A stretch of DNA of 64,000 bases from Dicyema japonicum (Eukaryota; Dicyemida; Rhombozoa; Dicyemidae). Under the pieces are notes generated by a model. That model saw only the letters and a list, made by a program, of their open reading frames with translations, was not told the origin of the DNA and did not search any database. A program made the position numbers and the translations under genes. Below, in pieces: positions 56,460 to 64,000 of the stretch. Numbering within the stretch: position 1 is the first letter of the stretch; every line of letters starts with the position of its first letter. The DNA lies in contig RDEW01000019.1 in assembly GCA_011109175.1 (NCBI GenBank), positions 158,172 to 222,171 of the forward strand. Reading direction: 5' to 3'.

Positions 56460-56720
56460 AACGAATTAATTAACAGGTACTCCTCAAGGGAAGTACCCTT
56501 TGTTATTCCACGTGTACTTGGTGACGGCACTACGTACCTTCTATGAAAATGACATAGCTGAAACCAATAATGGTGACGACGTCGATTTCATGTCAACGGA
56601 TAAATCAGGTCTTCTTTGCACATCGGAAGTGGATCCTAGTGAACTTAGACAACAGTGGAAAGTAAAACTGCTTACTGTTATTATTTCGAAACCACAAAAA
56701 TATAAAAGTACCACATTATA
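56460..56720 (+). mobile_element. LINE RT fragment
   Basis: The plus frame contains GTPQGKYPLLFHVYLV (motif B) and NGDDVDFMSTDKSGLL (motif C, degraded from ADDVDFLSTD), as in family B. It ends in the tandem duplication next to CSNK2B. Confidence 0.6.
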
Positions 56721-56831
56721 TTTAAAAATTATCTAGTGAACTTAGACAACAGTGGAAAGTAAAACTGCTTACTGTTATTAATTCGAAGCCACAAAAATAT
56801 AAAAGTACCACATTATATTTAAAAATTATCT
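56636..56831. repeat. 97-bp tandem duplication touching the CSNK2B stop
   Basis: ctagtgaacttagacaacag... starts at 56636 and again at 56733, and the two copies are almost identical. The second copy ends in the bases that encode the last Arg and the stop of CSNK2B (ttatct, 56826-56831), so the duplication included the 3' edge of the gene. Confidence 0.85.
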
Positions 56832-57557
56832 TAATAAATCATTATCTTCACTTTCAGGAAATCCTGAATTAAATGCTGAAGGATGAATCTGAAATCCGTA
56901 CAGTCTACATTCACAACAAAACTCACGTTGGTTTGAAGATCTTCTCCACTTTGTGTGGCTTTTTCTCTGGGTAAGTTAGGTAGATCATGTGCGGAAGTCC
57001 AGTCCCAAAATAGGCTCCATCGATTTTACGGTGCTTTTCTGATTTTGGGGTGTAAATGTCCTCACATTTTGGACAGTACAACTTCACGAAGGCAGTCCTC
57101 GGAACATCAGAGATACCTAGCAACTACAAAAAAACATCTGACCCACTGGAAGGAGGTTCTGTTGGTCACAATAATATCGTGGACACATACCAAAGACTCC
57201 GCTCAAACATTTATCGATCTTTTTTTAGGCAAAGAATTTCAACCATTTTTCCCATCCCACGTGCAGTGAGGACATAGCGGGCATGCATCAAACCATATAG
57301 TTCCTCTGCGTAACCTTCGATGGTAGCATCATCTGTTATTTCATTGCAGGAAAAGTCATCATCATAGTTGAGAATGAGTCTGAGTGCGTGAGTATAGCTA
57401 GGTATTTGACTGGATAATCCTGTACTGTTAAATCGATCACTGAGATATTCTGGGTCGATCTAGGGGTGTAAGAGTTATTGTTTACTTCACAAAAGTATTC
57501 GTTTCCTGTTTGTGTGCAAAAAGATTTAATCCAAGATACCTGGTCAGAACTGGTCAT
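56826..57557 (-). CDS. CSNK2B: Casein kinase II regulatory (beta) subunit
   Basis: Regulatory subunit of the constitutive CK2 Ser/Thr kinase; it dimerises through a zinc finger and binds two catalytic alpha subunits. Exons on the minus strand: 57557-57486, 57459-57244, 57218-57143, 57116-56927 and 56904-56826, giving 210 residues (human 215). The introns are 26, 25, 26 and 22 nt, all GT-AG. Clear family landmarks: the N-terminal SSDQVSWI with Ser3/Ser4 at the usual autophosphorylation site, GNEYFCE, the acidic loop around NYDDDFSCNE (55-64), YGLMHARYVLT (79-89), and the zinc cysteines C108, C113, C136 and C139 (CPRYYC and CPKC) in exactly the human spacing. GAYFGTGLPHM and, after intron 4, LYGFQIHP follow. 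Without splicing the homology breaks at each intron. The last codons lie in a 97-bp duplication. Confidence 0.98.
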
Positions 57558-57689
57558 TGCCGGTCCACAACAAGCAGAAACGCTAGTTTAATTATTTTTG
57601 AAATTTAATTTGATGTTTTAGTTTTTAAAATTTTCTAATTATTTTTAATAATTAATTGTATGTACTTTTAATTGAACGAGTCTTAGACC

Positions 57690-57870
57690 CAACCTAAGCC
57701 GCGTAGTGAGTAAAACCGGAGCCTTTCTACCCTCCAATAATGTTAGAAACCCCCGCCTAACCCGGTAATGCGTTGGAACCCTAGAAGAACACCGAGCAAG
57801 AATGAGATTGCTACTCGAGGCGGCCGGAATCACCTGACGGCTATGTAGTTTTTTAATTTGTCGATGATTT
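57690..57870 (+). repeat. Dispersed repeat family C, longest copy
   Basis: ccctagaagaacaccgagca...ggcggccggaatcacctgac followed by an AT-rich tail matches 35040-35130 and 6185-6270. Plus-strand codons read LEEHRARMRLLLEAAGIT, so the source may be a coding mobile element. Confidence 0.55.
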
Positions 57871-57889
57871 TTGGTTTTTAATAATAATA

Positions 57890-58085
57890 ACCTAAGCCAC
57901 GTGGCGCCATGTAGAGCTGCGTGGTTAATTTGTTGAAGTTTCTATTAGAGTGGCGTCATGTGATCCACCTGTCAAGGTGGCGCCAGGCCGGCACAAAAAA
58001 GGATCATTTTCTCTCCCCCACTCCACTGGAGGGGTTTCCACAACTGCATGTAATGGACGTCCTACTTTTTATGCAGGTAATGGTT
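57890..58085 (+). repeat. Dispersed repeat family A, plus copy
   Basis: gccacgtggcgccatgtag, gtgatccacctgtcaaggtg, ggaggggtttccacaactgc and tgtaatggacgtcctac, in the same order as at 11775-12085. Confidence 0.65.
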
Positions 58086-58329
58086 TTACACCGAGAGTGC
58101 GTACCTAATACCAAAAAAATATTGCGAATCTCCGAAAGATTTACGACAATCACTTGTATTCCCATCTTATATAAATTGACAACAAAATGTTTTTACAGGA
58201 AATTGAGTGATTTCTTTGAAGCATACTAACTTATTTTGGATGTAAACTTGGAACGAGAATGATGTGTCAGGGCGCTAAGGAACGGTCCCTGAGCAATCAA
58301 TGTAGTCATCAAAAATGGCTTATATTCAA

Positions 58330-58640
58330 CTTGGATTAATTAAAGAAAAGCGTTCGACTTGGTGGATCACTCATTTTTATTTCAAATGTTCTGGATCCTT
58401 GGAATGTTAATTTGAGAAAAACAGTGACAAGACAGCTACTAATCTAGAATGCTTATCAAAGGAAGTCTAGTATTTGGATCGAACAGAGGAATATCGATAT
58501 CCTGGAGTGTTAGAAGATGAATTGAGTGACACTAAAGCAGGAAATTTTACAAAAAATCTGACTTATCAACATTGAACTATATTAGTTTGAAGATATCGAT
58601 GTTCATTGTATTCTCTCTATGGTACACTGCATATGAATTC
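58330..58640 (+). mobile_element. LINE RT scrap
   Basis: Broken plus frames give AFDLVDHSFLFQMFWIL (RT motif A) and LDRTEEYRYPGVLEDELS (the EYKYLG block after motif C). Everything between is deleted. 58086-58329 is empty. Confidence 0.45.
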
Positions 58641-58803
58641 CGATTCAACATCTCAAAAGTGAATGCATGCTATTTTAATTCCTCCGTGAATTTGAAAGAA
58701 AATCTACTACGTATCCCAGGAAAGCGAGTATATCCACGATTATGAGATTCATACACGGAAATTCGTAAACCACACAGTTGTGGAAATTGATAATTAAAAA
58801 ATG

Positions 58804-60167
58804 TCAGGTAATATTTTGCAGTAAAACTTCTTCAATGGCACCATGATTGTGCTGCAGTAAATGAACAGATTTGATGGTCACAACAAGATAGTACAAGACC
58901 ACGTCAAATTTAGGAATAATTGGAAAAATATTTAGTACGGGGGACGAAAATCTATGTTTAAATAGCACACGTGCTCTTGGGGCAATATAACACTTTTCCT
59001 TGCCGGAATTGCTTATAATTTGAGTCTTGAAAGCCGCCTCTCTGGGGGACGATATCTTGTAAGACGTTCGATGGCTGGAAGGATAGGTCTCTTCTATTTT
59101 GAATATTATGAGCTCCTGAAATTAAAATAACCGAGACATTAGAAAATGTCGTAATCATAATTTCGTCCTCCCCATCAAAGTCGACATCACTGATGCAGAC
59201 TGAGGTCACTAAACCATTACTGCCAGCTAGCACATCTCTCATAATCGCCCCCTCCTCTGTCACGTTGCTAACAAAATGTTATACTTGAGCGAACCTGAAT
59301 ACAATTGATGGTGAATTAGCACACGTGACCGCCACACAATAACAGGGGATCGATTTTTTCCCTTTAGTAAACAGGGCAATTTCAGTAATTGAGGAATTAA
59401 AGTTATAGGTGTAAGTTTGGGTGATTCTGCCTGTCTTGGAGCAATTATATCAAACCATTAATAAATGTGAAGACGTATATGCGACCTCCTTCGACAGCCA
59501 TGGCAGTAGTTCTGCTCCCGTTTGGTCCTTCGATGATTCGAGCATTCATTACTCTCAAATACGTTGAAAAATGAACTTTTCCCCAGGAAGATCAAACTCT
59601 GGGAACGTCTCTGAGGTATTAACCTCACAGAGACCATCCAATCTTATGATTTTTAACGATTCGCTGAAAATGAGGCCATAGTAAGTGTCGGAAGACCTAA
59701 AGAGTCAGATAAGAGTAAACTTCGCCATTAAAATTTCAGTTGGGGGTGATTTTAACTCAATTTGTTGGATTTCTTTAAGGTCACTGACCGATGAAACATT
59801 ACTAGACTGAAGGACATACAAAATGGTAGTATCGTCAGAGTCCTGCATTTAAAAGTAATAAGAGAACACGTGGCACTCCTGTGAGCATCAAGGACGACGT
59901 ATTTAGGTGCGTGAAGCAGTTAAGAGAATAGTAAATGTTAGAATCTGTCATGTGTGAGCATCATTTACCTGGTATTTTAAGGTGAGGACGGGTATTGCGG
60001 ATGATAACGTCATCGGCGACCTCCACCACAGTGAGAGCGTAGAGGGAAGAGTCGTATAACACCAACAAAGCAGTCTCACTAAAATTAGCGGGGAGAACGC
60101 AAAGGCAGTGTCTAGAAATGCGAGAAGTGAATTGAAGCGATGATATCTCATTTATTATTACTGACAT
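58804..60167 (-). CDS. KPTN: Kaptin (KPTN), KICSTOR complex subunit
   Basis: Homologue of kaptin, a beta-propeller protein that in animals is part of KICSTOR, which anchors GATOR1 at lysosomes to restrain mTORC1 when amino acids are low; it was first found as an actin-associated protein. Exons on the minus strand: 60167-59969, 59944-59877, 59842-59721, 59696-59577, 59553-59456, 59430-59295, 59267-59138 and 59115-58804. They give 394 residues (human 436). The introns are 24, 34, 24, 23, 25, 27 and 22 nt, all GT-AG and all phase-consistent. The family match is clearest in the last third: MRDVLAGSNGLVTSV, then the FG-GAP-like DVDFDGEDE (275-283), ELIIFKIEE, LFKHRFSSPVLNIFP and SVHLLQH, in human order. 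The N-terminal QFTSRISRHCLCVLP and YDSSLYALTV correspond to the first blade. Exon 2-3 joining (34 nt) is the least certain junction. Confidence 0.92.
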
Positions 60168-60339
60168 TTAAATATTTTTTTAAATAAATTTTAAAATTTT
60201 CCATTTTTTATTTGAGTTTTATAGTGGAAACGCGGATCAAAAATATTGGAAACAATACTAAATAAGTTAACATAGCGAAAAACGAAAAAACTTGGCTTTT
60301 TACTTGAGACAGTCAAGATATTGCAAGAAGGAAGGCCCT

Positions 60340-60900
60340 CGCTTGGGTAACGATGAACAAGTTTAAGAAAGAGTGGATTGGCAAACGACGATCTTGCACA
60401 TCACTCCGTATGAGACTGTATGAAGCCTTTGTCAATCCGATCCTAATATACAATTCATCAATCTGGGGGACGTCCAAAACCGAAAAACTTGGACTAGACT
60501 CTTATTACCGAAGACAACTTAGATCCTTACTAGTACTGAATTGGCCAGCAAGAATAAACATGGAATCATTATATAAGAGATGTTGTAAGGGTCCACTGAG
60601 TCTTGAATTTGTTGATATGCGTTAGAGGCTATTTGGACATATCTTGCGTATGTACTTGGGTGCTCCAGTCAACATAGCACTATAAGGATTACTTCATGAG
60701 ACAGGGACCGTGTTTTCATGGACGCCGGCGTATTACACTACCAGAAAAACTTGACGGAAATTTAAAGCTGTGAACAAACGTCTAAGAAGTGGAGACGACC
60801 AGGACGAGCTGAGGAAACTCTCTTGCGATCGAGGAGGTTGGAAGAAGTTGGTTCGGAGGATTATTTCGAGTGCTGCACGAGTGAAATTATAACTATTATG
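60340..60900 (+). mobile_element. LINE family B, C-terminal copy
   Basis: Plus frame 60353-60625: MRLYEAFVNPILIYNSSIW, then LDSYYRRQLRSLLVLNWPA. After a TAG it continues in the same frame with RLFGHILRM, then KKLVRRIISSARVKL at about 60870. It aligns to LYDTFIKPILLYNSGTW and RLFGHVLRL of the 22.3-kb copy, but the terminal tail differs. Confidence 0.75.
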
Positions 60901-61615
60901 ATTTTACGCATATTGCTTATAATAAATAAGTTAACAGAGGAATTGAGCGTTTGGTGACCACAAAACTAATTTAAATAAATCTTTTCAAGGCGATAAATGA
61001 GTATGTATTGATACCCCCTACTCCACGGAATGGGTTTAAACAACAGCTTATTAATATGGAACCATACGACTATGAATTGATTGATTAAGTAATTTGTTCA
61101 AAACTGACCAAATTGAGTACATCTTAAACCAGCAAATAAATAAAGGATATATCTTCCTCGTGATGAGGTCTGCTTTTCCTCTCTTTTATGAGCGAGAAAA
61201 TGCTCTTGGGACTTATTATTACTTAAAGGGTATGACTGTGGAATGTAGCAGGAGTGTCGCATTTCTTCAGGCCGAAATTTCAAAGAAAATCCATCAGGTT
61301 ACAATTGAAGAATATTTGCGATATAAAATTGTTTTTCAGTTTTGAATTAAATTTTAAGACGTTCTGTGAATTACAACTTTAAAGCATCCTCTCTGTCCTT
61401 TAGAAAAATTTGGCAGAGGGATGTATGAATATTGTATCATTGGCTTTTAAATGGAAATAATTCTCCACGCTCTGAAGCCTTATATTGCCTAATTCAGGGC
61501 AGAAATTTGTTCTTCGCAAAACGTAATGCGGTCAGTAGTGAATACAAACCAGATCTATTAACAAGTCTTTTTTCCTTGTTGAAGTGGGAGTAACTTTGTC
61601 AGAGAATTTACAAAT
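60901..61615. other. Unassigned; one unrecognised 83-codon frame
   Basis: 61094-61345 on the plus strand (MRSAFPLFYERENALGTYY ... FLQAEISKKIHQVTIEEYL) is protein-like and not in a repeat I recognise. The start is a GTG or TTG-type position, so it may be an exon. I cannot place its family. 61020-61045 is a scrap of repeat family A. Confidence 0.3.
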
Positions 61616-61619
61616 TGAA

Positions 61620-61790
61620 TGAGAAATTGAGACAATATGACATTTTATCTAAAGAATTAGAATTAGTCCACCATGAAAAGGTAAAGGTTGTCCCAATAGT
61701 CCTCACTTGGAATGCTCTGATGACATCTTAAATAGGCTGCCTCATTGAACGTAAGCGAGAGGACAGATGCTTATACAATCATTAAAGAAG
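61620..61790 (+). mobile_element. LINE family C scrap
   Basis: Reads LRQYDILSKELELVHHEK, then VKVVPIVLTWNALMT. This corresponds to KYDLLASELG and VVPIVLTWDGVV of the 735-1083 copy on the other strand. Confidence 0.6.
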
Positions 61791-61879
61791 ACCTTGAAGG
61801 GTATGATTAGACAACGAACCAGTCCTTGGGATCACAATTTTCGAATCAACAAATTGGTTGAAGACATTTATTACCACTC

Positions 61880-62650
61880 TGATTTGCATGAGACCCTTCC
61901 TGTTTCCCCATCCACACTTGACAAAGACGCAAGTATGTACACAAACGTAAAGCTGTCGGTCCTGAAAGGACGGTGGAAGATGTTCTTGAGTTCAATGATC
62001 TTAATCAAATGAGAAGAGGGTTAGGTGGATATCTTGTTTACTAATGGTTTATTCAGACCTGACAAAGTATCTTAAATTCATCTAAAATACCAATAAGCCA
62101 CCATGCCATAGGCCTACCTCACAAAAAATATTTAATCCGTCTATAAGCTACAATATTATCCCCACGATTTGGAAAAACTCGCTCGGCTGGAAACCCGAAG
62201 GGAGAACCTACTGCATACAAACCCATCTCTCTAACCTGCACGCTATCAAAAATTCTTGGAAAACTTGTACTCTCGGCCATTACTCCGTATCTTCCTCAAC
62301 CTGGATCCAACACAGTTTGCATCCTGGAAGATCTACTATTAAGCAGTTAACTACATCAATTTCTTGCTAACGGTTTTAAAGCTACTCCACATCACATTTG
62401 TACGACGATGGTCTCCATTGACATTAACAGGTCATTCGATACAATTCCTAGAAAACTTCTCATTCCGAAGATTTTTGCTTAATTAAGTTATGTTAATTAT
62501 ATTTCGGAGTTTGTTAGAAAGCATATATTTTGTCCTCCCCCGTGGTCTGGACATTTCTCCAGTTCCCCGATAAGCAGGAAGGTATCCTTGTTGACTCGTA
62601 ATTTGTGTGTGCGTAAGAGGGCCTGGAGGGCTCTTTTCCTTCTTATTTAA
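61880..62650 (+). mobile_element. LINE family A remnant, RT region
   Basis: STLDKDASMYTNVKLSVLK (about 61912) corresponds to ATLHDKDASAYTSGEDLS of the 50.5-kb copy. At about 62407, in another frame, TMVSIDINRSFDTIPRK is RT motif A. Many stops between. Confidence 0.55.
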
Positions 62651-63100
62651 ATGTCATTAAGGTATGTGCCTTCGTGGTCGATTGTAACTTATATGTAACG
62701 GAGTGACCGCACTCTCGTTAGTCCCAGTGTGTATAGTTGAGCATGCGGCCGTTTGAGTCGACTTATCTTCATTGAGTTTGATTTTTCAGCAAAAATCTTC
62801 TGACCTCTTCTGTCACACCAGTATAATTTTTAAGTCTTCTTTTTGACAAGGCTGATATACCTGGCTCAAGACAGAATCCTGTGGGACACTTCTCGCAACG
62901 GGAACCCCTTCTGATAAGAACCCCACAATTTCTTCCGTCAAGAATAATTTCAGACATATGAAAAGGGGTTTGTCGACACCAGTTGTGACAGAAGGACTTG
63001 GTGGCAAACACTATCGAATGCCTTGGAGAAAACCAGGCATATCAGGTTCAGGTGCCTCCTGTTGCTGACTGTCCTTATGTGTTTGGTATTCAAGAAGTAC
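62600..63100 (-). mobile_element. LINE RT scrap, different family
   Basis: Minus frames give VFSKAFDSVCHQVLLSQL (motif A, about 63030) and then FLSEGVPVARSVPQDSVLS (about 62900, a degraded SGVPQGSVLGP motif B). This is jockey/CR1-like wording and fits neither family A nor B. Confidence 0.5.
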
Positions 63101-63299
63101 AGTCAATGCATGAATTCCCATTGCTATGAGAAAAGAATTACGCCTGTCAATATCCCGACACAGCCTCTTGAAGATCCCTACTCACGGAAGCTACGACCAG
63201 TAGTCGTGGATCCGGATTCCTCCCCGTTTGTGAAGAGGGTGGAAACCTGCTTCACTTATTCATATCAAGGCAAAAGAGAACCGATTGGTACACAAGTTC

Positions 63300-63450
63300 C
63301 ATCCCTAAGAGTAGGCTCTTTTGTAGGAGCAATTAAAGATCACAGACCTTGGATGGCGTAGTTGATTGGAGGAACTAGGATAACCTAACTGTTTGACGTT
63401 TTTTTCTGTCTTTTTTATCGGTGATCCCGGAGTTCTAAATAAAGAAATCT
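63300..63450 (+). repeat. Repeat shared with 10930-11050
   Basis: tggatggcg...aacctaactgtttgacgt...gatcccggagttctaaat matches the earlier copy in order and orientation. 63101-63299 upstream has an open frame with no recognisable content. Confidence 0.45.
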
Positions 63451-63659
63451 CAACACATGGATAGGGTAAGTGTAGCTCTTTTCTTTCAAATGCCACCACG
63501 TCATCGGCGAACCACGTGACATTATTCCAATCCCACGACATGCGTTGGAAACTCAGATGCCTTTTTAGCGTCATTCGTAACGGAACTCCGTCTAGGATAT
63601 CACTGACTACACTATGCTCCATGACACTGGAAATCTCTTACTTGTGGCAACCAAAATCT

Positions 63660-64000
63660 GATTCCCCAGACTTTCTCCAACATTAGTCAACGCATATCTT
63701 CCACCTTTAATTTCTACTCTTCACGAGCTCTCAGATTCTTTCACCTCACTGAAGAATATGCTTGTGACTTCAATACGAAGCATCCATTATGGTTTCTAAT
63801 ACAGTACCATGACAAGAATATCTATGGTCTCTGTATACTCAACGATCAGGCTTTCCATACAAGAACACCAACTCGATGAAATGATAAACACTCATCTATT
63901 GATATCTCACTGTCATCTCCCATCCTAGCCTCTCTTATGAAACCAGGAGTGACCATAACCGATATTTTGGAGGTCAAGACGAAATCACGGATGGGAAAAC
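63660..64000 (+). other. Coding-like frame running off the window edge
   Basis: An open plus frame from about 63680 reads FNFYSSRALRFFHLTEEYA, then FNTKHPLWFLIQYHDK and NIYGLCILNDQAFHTR. A TGA occurs at 63879-63881, and the same frame continues to the end (SLMKPGVTITDILEV). It is protein-like in composition, but I recognise no family. It may be an exon pair, a pseudogene or part of a mobile element. No start codon can be chosen. Confidence 0.35.

Noticed and set aside
63023-63361. A 112-codon plus frame with a hydrophobic start as a secreted protein
   Set aside because: Its first half is the antisense of a LINE RT motif A region on the minus strand, and its end lies in a dispersed repeat.
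1-64000. Ciliate or other protist origin because of intron size
   Set aside because: All confirmed genes end at ordinary TAA or TAG codons with no internal ones after splicing, and PPP1R15 and KPTN are animal genes.

Overview
This is animal nuclear DNA of about one-third GC, full of decayed mobile elements. Its most telling trait is intron size. Four conserved metazoan genes can be recognised: LRR1, PPP1R15, CSNK2B and KPTN. In three of them the homology to the known family returns only when stretches of 21-27 nt (once 34 nt), bounded by GT and AG, are removed. I resolved 18 such introns, mean about 24.5 nt. Introns this short, with the standard stop codons and animal-only genes such as PPP1R15 and KPTN, fit dicyemid mesozoans (Dicyema and relatives). 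That identification is inferred from intron size and gene content, not from a database search. A ciliate is unlikely because TAA and TAG act as ordinary stops.

Layout. 1-4.1 kb: LINE remnants and short dispersed repeats. 4.1-5.6 kb: LRR1 (minus, 8 exons), the substrate receptor of a cullin-2 ubiquitin ligase. 5.6-25.4 kb: repeats, including a tRNA-derived SINE, a 2-kb LINE copy (20.2-22.2 kb) and a second LINE family (22.3-23.7 kb). 25.4-26.1 kb: PPP1R15 (minus, single exon), the protein-phosphatase-1 subunit for eIF2-alpha. 26-30.5 kb: SINEs and LINEs. 30.6-33.5 kb: an unrecognised coiled-coil, probably nuclear protein whose first part has five micro-introns. 33.7-37.9 kb: nested hAT and LINE debris and a 50-bp minisatellite. 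38.1-39.1 kb: an unrecognised serine-rich, multi-exon gene model (minus). 41.2-44.2 kb: a nearly intact Tigger/pogo transposon beside a deleted hAT element, both with target-site duplications. 44.9-46.6 kb: a decayed endonuclease-plus-RT LINE. 47.6-49.2 kb: a 16-unit array of 102 bp. 50-56.7 kb: LINE, Merlin-type and second Tigger remnants. 56.8-57.6 kb: CSNK2B (minus, 5 exons). 58.8-60.2 kb: KPTN (minus, 8 exons). 60.3-64 kb: LINE fragments and an unrecognised reading frame at the right edge.

The genes do not form an operon. They are single genes for DNA replication termination (LRR1), translation control (PPP1R15), a general kinase (CSNK2B) and amino-acid/mTORC1 signalling (KPTN), separated by transposon debris. 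Exons of 40-470 nt split by 24-nt introns look like short ORFs in shifting frames, so ordinary ORF or gene finders would miss or misread these genes.
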